Source: an uncultured Collinsella sp. (lineage in GTDB: Bacteria; Actinomycetota; Coriobacteriia; Coriobacteriales; Coriobacteriaceae). Taken from it: DNA of 37,200 nt. Numbering within the stretch: position 1 is the stretch's first letter; every line of letters starts with the position of its first letter. The stretch is taken from assembly GCA_900549655.1 (NCBI GenBank), contig UROZ01000008.1:1-37200 (forward strand), in the 5' to 3' direction. This document shows, piece after piece, positions 7,465-15,762 of this stretch. The translations under genes were made by a program, and so were the position numbers. Under the pieces are notes generated by a model that did not search any database, had not been told where the DNA came from, and was given only the letters and a program-made list of their open reading frames with translations.

Positions 7465-8343
7465 CTATTTGAGAAGTTGGGCCATGGCGTTGACGAATTT
7501 TTGCACTTGGAGGGTTGGCTCGAGCGGGTAGTGCAGGTAGACCGGCACCTCGCGGCCGCATAGGAACGGCACGCCCACAAAGGCCGGGTGTACCCCCGAC
7601 CATGCGCCGCAGGTGAGCACCGCGTCGCCCTTTTCCTCTGCCTCGTTAAAGAGCGCAAAGTCAAAGCTGTCCACGTCGATCACGTCAACGCCGCCGTCGG
7701 CCAGAAGGTCGATGCGCAGGCTGTCCATTGCGTCGTTGCCGTGGCGGAGCACGCGCAGGCGCATGCCCTCCAGGTCGGCAACCGTAATGCGTGTCTTGCG
7801 CGCCAGCGGGCTCGTGCGCGGCAGGTCGATATAAAACGGTACGTTGACGATGCGGAGCTTTTGGCAGGCGTCACCCCAGCGCGGGGTCGAAAAACTCGAC
7901 TGCACCACATCCACCTCGCGACCGAGGCTGCGCATGACGGATTCGCGTTCGTCGTAGAGGTCGCTTACCGGCACGATCTCAAATCGAAGCGACGGTTCCA
8001 GATCGTGGATGCTCGACCACATCGACAGCGTTTGGCGCCCCGGGCACATCATCGACACGCCCAGGCGCACGGCACCGCCATCGCCCGCGGCGCGTCGGGC
8101 ACGGCGAAGGGCATCCTCGGACTGGCGCATAATCGAGCGCGCGTCGTCTACCAGTAACGCACCCGCCGGTGTCACCTTGACGCCCGAGTGCGAGCGTTCG
8201 AACAGCGTGATGCCGAACTCGGCCTCGAAACCCGACACCTGCTTGACGAGCGCCGGAGTCGACACGCGCAGTTTTGCCGCCGCACGCGAGAAGCTTCCCA
8301 GCTCCGCGGCGGCCGATATGGCCTCGAGTCGTCGATCGTACAC
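7465..8343 (-). CDS. LysR-family transcriptional regulator
   Basis: This is a 292-residue LysR regulator, divergent from the SDR-MFS-dehydrogenase operon, which it probably controls. I chose the GTG at 8341-8343: GGGAG lies 7 bases upstream, and it puts the helix-turn-helix (RRLEAISAAAELGSFSRAAAKLRVSTPALVKQV, residues about 3-37) at the standard distance from the start. An ATG ten codons further upstream is possible but lacks such a site. The rest (about 90-290) is a periplasmic-binding-like effector domain. The protein is slightly short of the usual ~300 residues. Its gene runs convergent to the GGDEF gene with only 43 bp between and no obvious terminator there. Confidence 0.85.
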   Translation of the reverse strand: MYDRRLEAISAAAELGSFSRAAAKLRVSTPALVKQVSGFEAEFGITLFERSHSGVKVTPAGALLVDDARSIMRQSEDALRRARRAAGDGGAVRLGVSMMCPGRQTLSMWSSIHDLEPSLRFEIVPVSDLYDERESVMRSLGREVDVVQSSFSTPRWGDACQKLRIVNVPFYIDLPRTSPLARKTRITVADLEGMRLRVLRHGNDAMDSLRIDLLADGGVDVIDVDSFDFALFNEAEEKGDAVLTCGAWSGVHPAFVGVPFLCGREVPVYLHYPLEPTLQVQKFVNAMAQLLK

Positions 8344-8576
8344 GTCAATCTCCCGTTTCCAGACGCATGGCAATGAACTGCCGAAGGGGGTCGTTTTGGC
8401 AGGTCACGCGCTCAATTGAGAAAAAACTGCATCACACAGTGTAAACCTACGGTTAATACTATTCTAACAAATATGCAATTCACCTGCGCAAATGCAAAGC
8501 ATACGATAACCTGCGAAAACCACGTGGGTCGATTAATGGGAACGGCCCACCGGGAGGCACAAGAAGGGAAGTTCCT
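8344..8576. promoter_or_regulatory. Divergent control region between lysR and the dehydrogenase/transport operon
   Basis: This 233-bp region is AT-richer than its surroundings. It contains a direct repeat ACCTGCGCAAA (8482-8492) and ACCTGCGAAAA (8509-8519), 27 bp apart, and the short palindrome ATGCAAAGCAT between them. Either could be part of the LysR binding site, which in this family normally lies in the divergent intergenic region. A GTGGG...CCCAC dyad (about 8524-8550) lies just before the SDR ribosome binding site. No confident -35/-10 pair was found. Confidence 0.45.
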
Positions 8577-9458
8577 ATGAGCAACTGGCTTAAGCTCGAG
8601 GGCGATGTCTGCGCCGTGACCGGCGCACTCGGCGGTATGGGCGTCGAGATTTGCCGCGAGTTCGCCCGCAACGGCGCCAACGTCGTCCTGCTCGACCTGG
8701 ACGAGGAGAGGGTCAAGGCCGCTGCCGCCGACCTCGCTGCCGAGTTTGGCATCCACGCCGAGGGTTACAAGATGAACGCCACCGACGAGGCCGAGGTTCA
8801 GGCTGCCGTCGACGCCACCATCGCCAACTTCGGCCGCGTCGACGTCCTCGTCAACACCGCCGGCATCCTGCGCTTCGCCGCCATGGAGGACCTGCCGCTG
8901 AGCGACTGGGAGCAGGTGCTCAACGTCAACCTCACCGGTTACTTCATCACCTCGCAGCGCTTTGGTCGCGAGATGATCAAGGCCGGCCAGGGTCGCCTGG
9001 TGCACATCTCGACCGTCGCCAGCCACTCCCCCGAGACGTTCTCGGGCGTGTACAGCTCCACCAAGGCCGGCGTGAACATGATGTCCAAGATGCTCGCCGC
9101 CGAGTGGGGCCCCTACGGCGTCCGCTCCAACTGCGTCGAACCCTGCTTCGTCAAGACCCCCATGTCGGCCAACTTCTACGCCGACCCCGAGGTCGAAAAG
9201 AGCCGCAGCCGTCTGATCGCCACGCGCCGCATCGGCGAGGTCAGCGATATCGCCAACGCCGTCATGTTCCTGGCGTCCACGCGCTCGGACTTTACCACCG
9301 GCGATGCCATCAAGGTCGACGGCGGCTTCTCCAACATGATGGGCGACCTCACCGCCAAGCCCGGCGGCCGTCGCGCCTATGCCGACAACTACCTTAAGAA
9401 CAAGGGTGTCGAGCTCTGGTCCGATGAGTCCGGCGTCGCCAAGCCGACTGACCAGTAA
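8577..9458 (+). CDS. Short-chain dehydrogenase/reductase (SDR), substrate unknown
   Basis: This 293-residue classical SDR oxidises an alcohol or reduces a ketone with NAD(P). The Rossmann motif TGALGGMG is at 15-22, NTAG follows the fifth strand, and the catalytic Tyr159 and Lys163 are in YSSTK. A Ser/Thr pair (ISTVAS) about 13-14 residues upstream supplies the hydroxyl. An acidic D-L-D after strand 2 (VVLLDLDEE) suggests NAD rather than NADP. The ~30-residue C-terminal tail (YADNYLKNKGVELWSDESG) is longer than usual. AGAAGGGAAG precedes the ATG. It is first in an operon with an MFS carrier and a Gfo/Idh/MocA enzyme, so a polyol, sugar acid or inositol-like substrate is likely. The sequence does not resemble the 7-beta hydroxysteroid dehydrogenase known from Collinsella as I remember it. 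Confidence 0.85.
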   Translation: MSNWLKLEGDVCAVTGALGGMGVEICREFARNGANVVLLDLDEERVKAAAADLAAEFGIHAEGYKMNATDEAEVQAAVDATIANFGRVDVLVNTAGILRFAAMEDLPLSDWEQVLNVNLTGYFITSQRFGREMIKAGQGRLVHISTVASHSPETFSGVYSSTKAGVNMMSKMLAAEWGPYGVRSNCVEPCFVKTPMSANFYADPEVEKSRSRLIATRRIGEVSDIANAVMFLASTRSDFTTGDAIKVDGGFSNMMGDLTAKPGGRRAYADNYLKNKGVELWSDESGVAKPTDQ

Positions 9459-9524
9459 ACCAACCTGACAGGGAGGTCCCGCGGACACGCCCGCTCCTCC
9501 CCCGTATCGATCAGAAAGAGTCCA

Positions 9525-10781
9525 ATGGCTTCCACCAACTCCAACAAGGGTCGCGCCGTCGTGCTTTCCGCCGCGTGCGTCACCATGTTCTTCATCAGCT
9601 CCATCGCGCTGTATTCCGTCGTGAGCAAGAACCTGCTCGCCGTCTACCCCGAGTGGTCGAGCGCCCTCACCTGGGCCTTCCCGGTCTTTCAGACCATCAT
9701 GGCCGTGACGGGCATCTTCGCCGGCCGCATCTCCGATAAGATCGGCCCGCGCAACGTCGTTATCGCCGCCGCCGTGTGCTACGGCCTGGGCTGGTTCATG
9801 TCCGGCACCGTCACCGAGCCGTGGCAGTTCTACCTGTGGTTCTCGCTCGTCGCCGCCATCGGCAACGGCCTGGGCTACAACCCGGCGCTCACCACCGGCC
9901 AAAAGTGGTTCATCGACAAGAAGGGCCTCGCCTCCGGCATCACCCTGGCCGCTTCGACCGCCGGCCCCGCTGTACTGTCCCCGGTGCTCGCCTCGCTGCT
10001 CATCCCGAGCCTGGGCATCTTTGGCGCCCTCAAGGCACTCGGCGTCATCTTCTTTGTGACGATCGCCGCCTCCGCCCTGTTCCTGAAGGCCCCTGAGGCC
10101 GGTTGGCTGCCCGAGGGCTTCGAGGCCCCCAAGGGCGGCGCGCATGCCGGCACCTTCGGCGACCTCACCCCGGGCGAGATGGTCAAGACCCCGCGCTTCT
10201 GGGTCCTCATCGTCACCTTCGCCTTTGCCGCCACCGCGGGCACCCTGCTCGTGGGCAAGGTTGCCTCCATCGCCGCCGTCCAGCTCTTCGCCGACCCCAC
10301 GAGCGCCGCGGCCGTCGCCCTCGGCGGTGTGGTGGTCTCCGTCAACACCTGCGCCAACCTGGTTGGCCGTCTGTCCTTTGGCCAGATCATCGACAAGCTC
10401 GGCGCCTATAAGTCGCTGCTCATCAGCCTTGTCGTCACCATCGTCGCACTCGTCATCATGTCGATGAGCTTTACGCAGGGCATGTTCTTTGTGGCGCTCG
10501 CCCTGCTCGGCTTTAGCTTTGGCGCCCTGCTCGTCATCTACCCGCCGCTCACCGGTGGCGCCTTCGGCACCAGCAACATCGGCGTCAACTACGGCATCAT
10601 GTTTTTGGGCTACGCCGCTTCCACCTGGATCAGCCAGCCCATCACCGCCGTGCTGTATCACACCGAGGCCGGCAGCGCCGCCTACCAGCAGTCCTTCTAC
10701 GGCGCTATTGTGATCGCCGCCATCGCCGTCGTGCTCACCGTCTACATGATGGTCTCCGACAGCAAGAAGAAGTCCGCCTAG
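9525..10781 (+). CDS. MFS transporter, oxalate/formate antiporter (OFA)-like
   Basis: This 418-residue protein has about twelve membrane helices and no signal peptide. GRISDKIGPRNVV in the loop between helices 2 and 3 is the MFS motif A (G-x-x-x-D-x-x-G-x-R). The segment GNGLGYNPALTTGQKWFIDKKGLASGIT in helices 4-5 closely follows the OFA family pattern, whose members exchange organic anions such as oxalate and formate. It lies 66 bp after the SDR gene, and the space contains a GGGAGG/CCTCCC hairpin. The stop is followed by a perfect hairpin (10791-10818) and then the Gfo/Idh/MocA gene. It probably imports the substrate oxidised by the two dehydrogenases. The substrate cannot be read from sequence alone. 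Confidence 0.85.
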   Translation: MASTNSNKGRAVVLSAACVTMFFISSIALYSVVSKNLLAVYPEWSSALTWAFPVFQTIMAVTGIFAGRISDKIGPRNVVIAAAVCYGLGWFMSGTVTEPWQFYLWFSLVAAIGNGLGYNPALTTGQKWFIDKKGLASGITLAASTAGPAVLSPVLASLLIPSLGIFGALKALGVIFFVTIAASALFLKAPEAGWLPEGFEAPKGGAHAGTFGDLTPGEMVKTPRFWVLIVTFAFAATAGTLLVGKVASIAAVQLFADPTSAAAVALGGVVVSVNTCANLVGRLSFGQIIDKLGAYKSLLISLVVTIVALVIMSMSFTQGMFFVALALLGFSFGALLVIYPPLTGGAFGTSNIGVNYGIMFLGYAASTWISQPITAVLYHTEAGSAAYQQSFYGAIVIAAIAVVLTVYMMVSDSKKKSA

Positions 10782-10790
10782 TTTTGCTTG

Positions 10791-10818
10791 ATGCGGCAAG
10801 GGCGTCCCCTTGCCGCAT
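10791..10818 (+). other. Perfect 12-bp intra-operon hairpin
   Basis: ATGCGGCAAGGG (10791-10802) and CCCTTGCCGCAT (10807-10818) pair completely around a CGTC tetraloop. No T-run follows. It sits between the MFS and Gfo/Idh/MocA genes, so it may protect the upstream mRNA from 3' decay or reduce expression of the last gene. Confidence 0.65.
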
Positions 10819-10847
10819 TCCACCGCCACCACTATTAAGGAGTCGAA

Positions 10848-11888
10848 ATGTCTGAGCTCAACCCCGTCCGCATTGCCGTTATCGGCGCCGGCGCCATGGG
10901 CCGCAACCACATCCGCTTTGTCACCGAAGAGCCCGAGGCCGAGCTCGTCGCCATCGCCGACGCCTTTGAGGGCGCCCGCGCCACGGCCGAGGCCGCCGGC
11001 GTGCCGTTTTACACCGATCCCGCCCAGATGATGGACGAGGTCAAGCCCGAGGCCGTCATCATCGCCACGCCCAACGACCTACACCTGGGCGTTGCCCGCG
11101 AGGCTGTGAAGCGCAACATCGTGCCGCTGGTCGAAAAGCCGATCTCCAACGACCTGGAGGATGCCCAGGCCTTTGCCGCCGAGGCCGAGACCGCCGGCGT
11201 GCCCGTGCTCGTGGGTCAGCACCGTCGCCACAACCCCTTCGTCAACAAGGCCAAGGAGATCATCGAGTCCGGCGAGCTGGGCAAGCTCACCGTGTCGAGC
11301 TTCCACTACATGATCTATAAGAACGACGAGTATTTCGATGTCGAGTGGCGCCGCAAGAAGGGTGCCGGCCCGATCCTGGTCAACCTGGTGCACGACGTCG
11401 ACCTGCTCCGCTACCTGCTGGGCGAGCCCGTTGCCGTCCAGGGTATGCAGTCCAGCGCCGCCCGCGGTTTTGAGACCGAGGACTCCGCCGTGGTCAACGT
11501 CCGTTTTGCCGATGGCGCGCTCGCAAGCATGACCATCTCCGACGCCACCGCCAGCCCCTGGAACTGGGAGGCCACCGCTCGCGAGGATCCGCAGTACCGC
11601 CCCTTCGACGCCGACGCCTACTTTATCGGCGGCACTAAGGGCGCCCTGTCGCTGCCCCGCCTGCACCAGTTCTCCTACGACGGCGCCTCTAACTGGCACA
11701 AGCCGCTGCAGATGGAGATTCCGGCCGTCGACCCGGCACTGCCGCACAAGATGCAGCTCAAGCACTTTGTGAAGGTTGTCCGCCGCGAGGTCGAGCCCGT
11801 CGTGACCCCCGCCGACAACGTTAAGACGCTCACGCTTCTCAACGCCATCAAGGAGGCCGCCGAGACCGGCCAGCTCGTCGAGCTGTAA
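10848..11888 (+). CDS. Gfo/Idh/MocA-family oxidoreductase
   Basis: This 346-residue NAD(P)-dependent dehydrogenase is of the glucose-fructose oxidoreductase / inositol dehydrogenase family. The dinucleotide motif GAGAMGRNH is at about 12-20, and the family motif EKP is at 96-98 (LVEKPIS). The conserved HDVDLLRYLLGE helix in the C-terminal half holds the likely catalytic His-Asp pair. The start is the ATG at 10848 with AAGGAG before it. The closest functional relatives by pattern are myo- or scyllo-inositol 2-dehydrogenases and similar sugar oxidoreductases, but the residues seen do not fix the substrate. It is the last gene of the LysR-controlled operon; a strong terminator follows at 11961. 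Confidence 0.88.
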   Translation: MSELNPVRIAVIGAGAMGRNHIRFVTEEPEAELVAIADAFEGARATAEAAGVPFYTDPAQMMDEVKPEAVIIATPNDLHLGVAREAVKRNIVPLVEKPISNDLEDAQAFAAEAETAGVPVLVGQHRRHNPFVNKAKEIIESGELGKLTVSSFHYMIYKNDEYFDVEWRRKKGAGPILVNLVHDVDLLRYLLGEPVAVQGMQSSAARGFETEDSAVVNVRFADGALASMTISDATASPWNWEATAREDPQYRPFDADAYFIGGTKGALSLPRLHQFSYDGASNWHKPLQMEIPAVDPALPHKMQLKHFVKVVRREVEPVVTPADNVKTLTLLNAIKEAAETGQLVEL

Positions 11889-11960
11889 CGCCTTAAGAGC
11901 GACCGCGGCAGAAACCCCATGCCGAACCCTTCGGTCCGTCACCAACAAGCCCCTCTTCTT

Positions 11961-11996
11961 TGCCCCGCGAGCAGCCTCCTGCCCGCGGGGCATTTT
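11961..11996 (+). terminator. Terminator of the SDR-MFS-Gfo operon
   Basis: TGCCCCGCG (11961-11969) pairs with CGCGGGGCA (11984-11992) and TTTT follows. The loop is 14 nt. Confidence 0.85.
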
Positions 11997-12059
11997 GCTA
12001 CCTTGCCGACGATTTTTCTGGGGCGGGGGCTATTTTGCACCTCGGCTTGATTCGTTCGC

Positions 12060-12215
12060 CACGAAATGGGCCTATCTACTACGCTTAACCGATCGCCCTC
12101 AACCATGCCGAATTTCGCGAAATAAAAACCGCAGGTAGACGGCTTGCGTATTCTCTGAAAACCGGGGAATGGTCGACCCATATGGGTTAAACGTAGTAGA
12201 TAGGCCGTTTTCGTG
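12060..12215. repeat. 156-bp inverted-repeat element, copy 2
   Basis: The arms CACGAAA..GGCCTATC (12060-12083) and their complement (12192-12215) match at 22 of 24 positions. The interior between TACTACG (12077-12083) and CGTAGTA (12192-12198) is 108 nt, the same as in copy 1. It contains AAAAACCGCAGGTAGAC (12124-12140) then GGCTTG, and an upstream block with AACCG...CAACCA...CGAATT in the same register as copy 1. It lies in the 411-bp gap before tex and ends 84 bp before the tex start codon. Confidence 0.8.
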
Positions 12216-12299
12216 ACGCGGGCCCAAAACAGTCTTTTGGGACGGGTGGTATCCTTGGTAGCCCTGTGCTGCAAACGCACCTTAAACGCAAGGAGTCCC

Positions 12300-14447
12300 A
12301 TGGATCTTATCGCCCAGCTCGCCCGCGAGCTCAACCTTAAGGCCGCCAACATCGAGGCAGCCGTCAAGCTCATCGACGAGGGCAACACCATCCCCTTTAT
12401 CTCGCGCTACCGCAAGGAAGCCACAGGCGGAATGGACGACGTCGCCCTGCGCGCACTCGACGAGCGCCTGTCCTACCTGCGCAATCTTGAACAGCGCAAA
12501 GAGGACGTCATTCTGCTCATCGACGCCCAGGGCAAACTCACGCCCGAACTCGAGCAGCAGATTCGCGAGGCCACGCAGCTCCAGCGCGTCGAGGACCTCT
12601 ACAAGCCCTACCGCAAAAAGCGCATGACCCGCGCGCAGAAGGCTCGCGAGGCAGGCCTGGAGCCACTCGCCAACATGATCATCATGCAGGCCTCGGCCAA
12701 GGGCAGCGCACTCGACGCCGCCGCGGCATACGTCAACGAGGAGGCCGGCTTCGACACGCCCGAGAAGGCGCTCGCCGGCGCGGCCGACATCGTGGCCGAG
12801 ACGGTGGCCGAAGACCCCGAGAACGTCGCCGACCTGCGCGCCTTTACGCAAAACACCGCCGGCATCGTCGTCGAGGCCACCGACCCCGCCGAAAAGACTC
12901 CCTACGAGCCGTACTACAGCTATAACGAGCCGCTGCGCCGTATTCCCAACCACCGCGTGCTGGCTATCGACCGCGGTGAGCGCGAGGGCAAGCTCCGCGT
13001 GCGCGTGAACGTCGACGGCGCTGCCGCCACGGCACGCCTCGGCAGCCGTTGGCCCCGACGCCAGGGTGTGTTTGCTCCCGTCTTCGATGCCGCCATCGCC
13101 GACGGCTACAAGCGCCTCATGGCCCCCTCGCTGGAGCGCGAGGCCCGCGCCAAACTCACCGTTCGCGCCCAGACCGAGGCCATCAACGTTTTTGCCAAGA
13201 ATCTCGAGGGCTTGCTCTCGGCACGCCCCGTCCGTGGCGCCCGCGTACTCGCGCTCGACCCGGGCTACCGCACCGGCTGCAAGGTCGCCGTCATGGACGA
13301 GACCGGCAAGCTGCTCGACCACGGCGTGGTCTACCCCACCAAGCCGCGCCATGACGTCGCCGGCACCAAACGCGAGCTCGCCCGCCTCGTCAAGAAGGAC
13401 GGCGTTAACACCATCGTCATTGGCAACGGCACCGCCAGCCGCGAGACCGAAGAAGTTGTCTCGGAGTTCATTGCCGAGCAGGCACCCAGCCTTCGCTACA
13501 CCATCGTTAACGAAGCCGGTGCATCGGTGTACTCCGCTTCCGAGCTTGCCAGCCAGGAATATCCCGATCTGGATGTCACCGTGCGCGGTGCCATGAGCCT
13601 GGGCCGCCGCCTGCAGGACCCGCTGGCAGAGCTCGTTAAGATTCCGCCCCAGTCCATCGGCGTGGGCCAGTACCAGCACGACCTTGACCAGGCCGAGCTC
13701 TCGCGCACCCTGGGCCACGTGGTGGAGGACGTCGTCAACCGCGTGGGCGTTGACGTCAACACCGCGAGCGCAAGCCTGCTGGGCTACGTGTCGGGCATTA
13801 CGCCGAGCGTGGCCAAGAATATCGTGGCCTACCGCGAGGAAAACGGTGCCTTTACCGATCGCCGCCAGCTCAAGAAGGTTCCCAAGCTGGGACCCAAGGC
13901 ATATCTCAACGCCGCGGGCTTCCTGCGCATCAGCGGTGGCAAGAACCCGCTCGACGCGACGAGCGTCCACCCCGAAAGCTACGAGGTGGCCACGTCCGTC
14001 CTGGAACGCGCCGGCGTTAAAGCCAGCGAGCTCAGCCGTGGCGGCGTGCCCGACATCGAGCGCCGTCTGGGCAGCATCTCGACACTGGCAAGCGACCTGG
14101 ACTGCGGCACCCTCACGCTCATCGACATCGTCAACGAGCTCAAGAAGCCCGGTCGCGACCCGCGCGACGACGCGCCCGAGGTGGTCTTTAGCCGCTCGGC
14201 ACTTTCCATCGACGACCTGGATCCCGGCATGGAACTCAAGGGCACGGTACGCAACGTCGTCGACTTTGGCGCCTTCGTCGATGTGGGCGTGCACCAGGAC
14301 GGCCTTGTACACATCTCCAAGCTGGCCAACCGCTTCGTCAAGCACCCGAGCGACGTAGTACGCGTCGGCGACACGGTAAAGGTATGGGTCGAGAAGGTCG
14401 ATCGCGACCGCAAGAAGATCTCGCTCACCATGGTGCAGGGGAAGTAA
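12300..14447 (+). CDS. tex: Tex-family S1 RNA-binding transcription accessory protein
   Basis: This 715-residue cytoplasmic nucleic-acid-binding protein should act in transcription or RNA handling. The ATG at 12300 has AAGGAG four bases upstream; the open frame starts further upstream but without support. Domains run in the Tex order: N-terminal helical region (IAQLARELNLKAANIEAAVKLIDEGNTIPFISRYRKE), a YqgF/RNase H-like domain (VLALDPGYRTGCKVAVMD, about 315-420), helix-hairpin-helix region (VNTASASLLGYVSGITPSVAKNIVAYRE ... VPKLGPKAYLNAAGFLRI, about 485-545), and a C-terminal S1 domain (GMELKGTVRNVVDFGAFVDVGVHQDGLVHIS to the end). Family members are usually 715-790 residues. It is a single gene followed by a hairpin terminator at 14552. 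Confidence 0.95.
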   Translation: MDLIAQLARELNLKAANIEAAVKLIDEGNTIPFISRYRKEATGGMDDVALRALDERLSYLRNLEQRKEDVILLIDAQGKLTPELEQQIREATQLQRVEDLYKPYRKKRMTRAQKAREAGLEPLANMIIMQASAKGSALDAAAAYVNEEAGFDTPEKALAGAADIVAETVAEDPENVADLRAFTQNTAGIVVEATDPAEKTPYEPYYSYNEPLRRIPNHRVLAIDRGEREGKLRVRVNVDGAAATARLGSRWPRRQGVFAPVFDAAIADGYKRLMAPSLEREARAKLTVRAQTEAINVFAKNLEGLLSARPVRGARVLALDPGYRTGCKVAVMDETGKLLDHGVVYPTKPRHDVAGTKRELARLVKKDGVNTIVIGNGTASRETEEVVSEFIAEQAPSLRYTIVNEAGASVYSASELASQEYPDLDVTVRGAMSLGRRLQDPLAELVKIPPQSIGVGQYQHDLDQAELSRTLGHVVEDVVNRVGVDVNTASASLLGYVSGITPSVAKNIVAYREENGAFTDRRQLKKVPKLGPKAYLNAAGFLRISGGKNPLDATSVHPESYEVATSVLERAGVKASELSRGGVPDIERRLGSISTLASDLDCGTLTLIDIVNELKKPGRDPRDDAPEVVFSRSALSIDDLDPGMELKGTVRNVVDFGAFVDVGVHQDGLVHISKLANRFVKHPSDVVRVGDTVKVWVEKVDRDRKKISLTMVQGK

Positions 14448-14551
14448 ACCGCCAAAGCAAGGGTACCCCCTGCAGCGACGTGCAAAATCGCGAGTATTCT
14501 GCAATTTCCGCCGCTCCGAACGCCCCTCAGAGGCAATAAAGTCAAAAACGG

Positions 14552-14590
14552 CCCCCGTTTTAGCGTCGTCAGAGCCAAAACGGGGGTTGT
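14552..14590 (+). terminator. Hairpin terminator downstream of tex
   Basis: CCCCCGTTTT (14552-14561) pairs with AAAACGGGGG (14577-14586) and TTGTT follows. The downstream T-run is weak but the stem is strong. Confidence 0.7.
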
Positions 14591-14674
14591 TCCGTGCTTT
14601 ATCTAGCTGGTAAAGACCTTTACCTTGCTGAATACTCTCAATTTTGCACGGCGCAGGCGGGGGTACCTTTGCCC

Positions 14675-14698
14675 ACGGCAGGATATGGAAGCCAAGCG
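14675..14698 (-). pseudogene. 3'-end scrap of a third transaldolase copy
   Basis: The 24 bp here match 14830-14853, the 3' end of the intact transaldolase, with one mismatch and on the same strand. On the minus strand it encodes LALGFHILP, the C-terminus of both transaldolases in the window, but runs on into unrelated codons with no stop after P. It is probably the remnant of a duplicated or recombined gene end. The intervening 131 bp contain a long hairpin. Confidence 0.6.
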
Positions 14699-14728
14699 CC
14701 AACTTGCTGGCAAGCTTGTGTCGGCAGC

Positions 14729-14796
14729 CCCGGCCTTTCCTTTGCCTAGCGCGACCCTCGCGGAGCGCATGAGCGATAGGGAAAGGAAAGGCCGGG
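14729..14796. repeat. Long imperfect hairpin between the transaldolase end and its duplicate
   Basis: CCCGGCCTTTCCTTT (14729-14743) pairs perfectly with AAAGGAAAGGCCGGG (14782-14796), and pairing continues inward to a 24-bp stem with two mismatches and a ~20-nt loop. A second small dyad CGAACA/TGTTCG (14797-14802, 14820-14825) lies just before the transaldolase stop. There is no T-run on either side. It is probably a transcript-end structure for the minus-strand gene or a remnant of a mobile repeat. Confidence 0.6.
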
Positions 14797-14827
14797 CGAA
14801 CAACTCGCAGCGCAGCCAGTGTTCGCG

Positions 14828-15532
14828 TTACGGCAGGATATGGAAGCCGAGCGACGCGATATCCTTGGCAAAGCCGCGCACGGTGTCGAGCGAGACCTCG
14901 TAGGGGTCACGGCCGATGTTCTTGCGCTTGGCCAGGATGCTGTTGGGCACCGTGATGATCTGGCAACCGCAGGCTTCGGCCTGGTAAATGTTGATGAGCT
15001 CGCGCGTGGATGCCCACAGGACCTCACAGTTGGACTTGGCAGCGGCCTTCTTGACCGACTCCGTCATAAACGGAATGGGGTCGACGCCGGTATCGGCGAT
15101 GCGGCCGGCAAAGAGCGAGATGATGGACGGCGTCTCGGTGTCAACGGCCTCGACCATCTCATCGACCTGCGTAGGCGTAAAGATGGTGGTGACGTTGACC
15201 TTGATACCGTCGGCGGAAAGCTTGCGGACCAGCTCGGCGGTGGGCTCGCCCTTGGTGGTCACGCACGGAATCTTGACGTAGACGTTCTCGGCCCAGGTAG
15301 CGATCTCGCGAGCCTCGACCTCCATGGTCTCGACGTCGTCGGCAAAGACCTCAAACGAGACGGACACATCGGTGATGTGGGTCAAGACCTCCTTGGCAAA
15401 CGCGCGGTAATCCGTCACGCCGCCCTTCTTCATAAGGGACGGGTTGGTCGTGAAACCCTGAACGTTGCCGTTCTCGTACATGTCGAGCATGCCCTCGAGG
15501 TTTGCACCGTCAGCGAACACCTTGATTGCCAT
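14828..15532 (-). CDS. Transaldolase family protein (FSA/TalC type), copy 1
   Basis: This 234-residue class I aldolase is of the short transaldolase / fructose-6-phosphate aldolase family. It transfers or cleaves a dihydroxyacetone unit on sugar phosphates. The start is the ATG at 15530-15532, with AAAGGA 12 bases upstream. FTTNPSLMKK is the family phosphate/substrate start, and the Schiff-base lysine is K87 in VYVKIP. GIKVNVTTIFTPTQ and SLFAGRIADTG are the other conserved barrel blocks. It is about three-quarters identical by eye to the second copy at 18127-18837, so the two are recent paralogues. Unlike that copy it is separated from the PTS operon by a terminator and has its own 324-bp leader with palindromes. 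Whether it acts as a true transaldolase or an aldolase cannot be decided from what I can see. Confidence 0.88.
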   Translation of the reverse strand: MAIKVFADGANLEGMLDMYENGNVQGFTTNPSLMKKGGVTDYRAFAKEVLTHITDVSVSFEVFADDVETMEVEAREIATWAENVYVKIPCVTTKGEPTAELVRKLSADGIKVNVTTIFTPTQVDEMVEAVDTETPSIISLFAGRIADTGVDPIPFMTESVKKAAAKSNCEVLWASTRELINIYQAEACGCQIITVPNSILAKRKNIGRDPYEVSLDTVRGFAKDIASLGFHILP

Positions 15533-15626
15533 CTGCCTGATTCCTTTCGCTTGCACATGGGCGTTAAACTGCTAAACACTTTACCTACGTTTATCAAGGC
15601 GCGAGCTGCGGTTTTTTATCTTCTCG

Positions 15627-15689
15627 GCGAACGGTTTTGCAGATTTACCATTTTTATATCGACGCCCCAGCGGCAAAACGTTTTTGCCG
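15627..15689. promoter_or_regulatory. Two palindromes with central CG upstream of transaldolase 1
   Basis: CGGCAAAACGTTTTTGCCG (15671-15689) is a near-perfect palindrome, and GCGAACGGTTTTGC (15627-15640) is a weaker relative 44 bp closer to the gene. Central CG with flanking A/T blocks resembles LacI-family operators. They lie 95-157 bp upstream of the transaldolase start. The rest of 15533-15765 is AT-rich leader with no clear promoter boxes. Confidence 0.45.
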
Positions 15690-15762
15690 ATCATCGCGGT
15701 TGATTCCGTTCACGGAACAGAAGCAGCGCCTTGCCGGCTCGTTTTCACAATCGCCCCAAAGC

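Noticed and set aside
8577..9458. SDR as a bile-acid hydroxysteroid dehydrogenase
   Set aside because: Neighbours are a carrier and a Gfo/Idh/MocA enzyme, and the sequence does not resemble the Collinsella 7-beta enzyme as I recall it; the general SDR name is all I can support.
8412..10910. 832-residue antisense frame opposite the SDR and MFS genes
   Set aside because: It is a shadow of GC-rich coding sequence: low-complexity Gly/Asp/His composition, no recognisable domain, and the plus-strand genes are clear.
12282..14702. 806-residue antisense frame opposite tex
   Set aside because: Same reason: composition and lack of any domain; tex on the plus strand is unmistakable.
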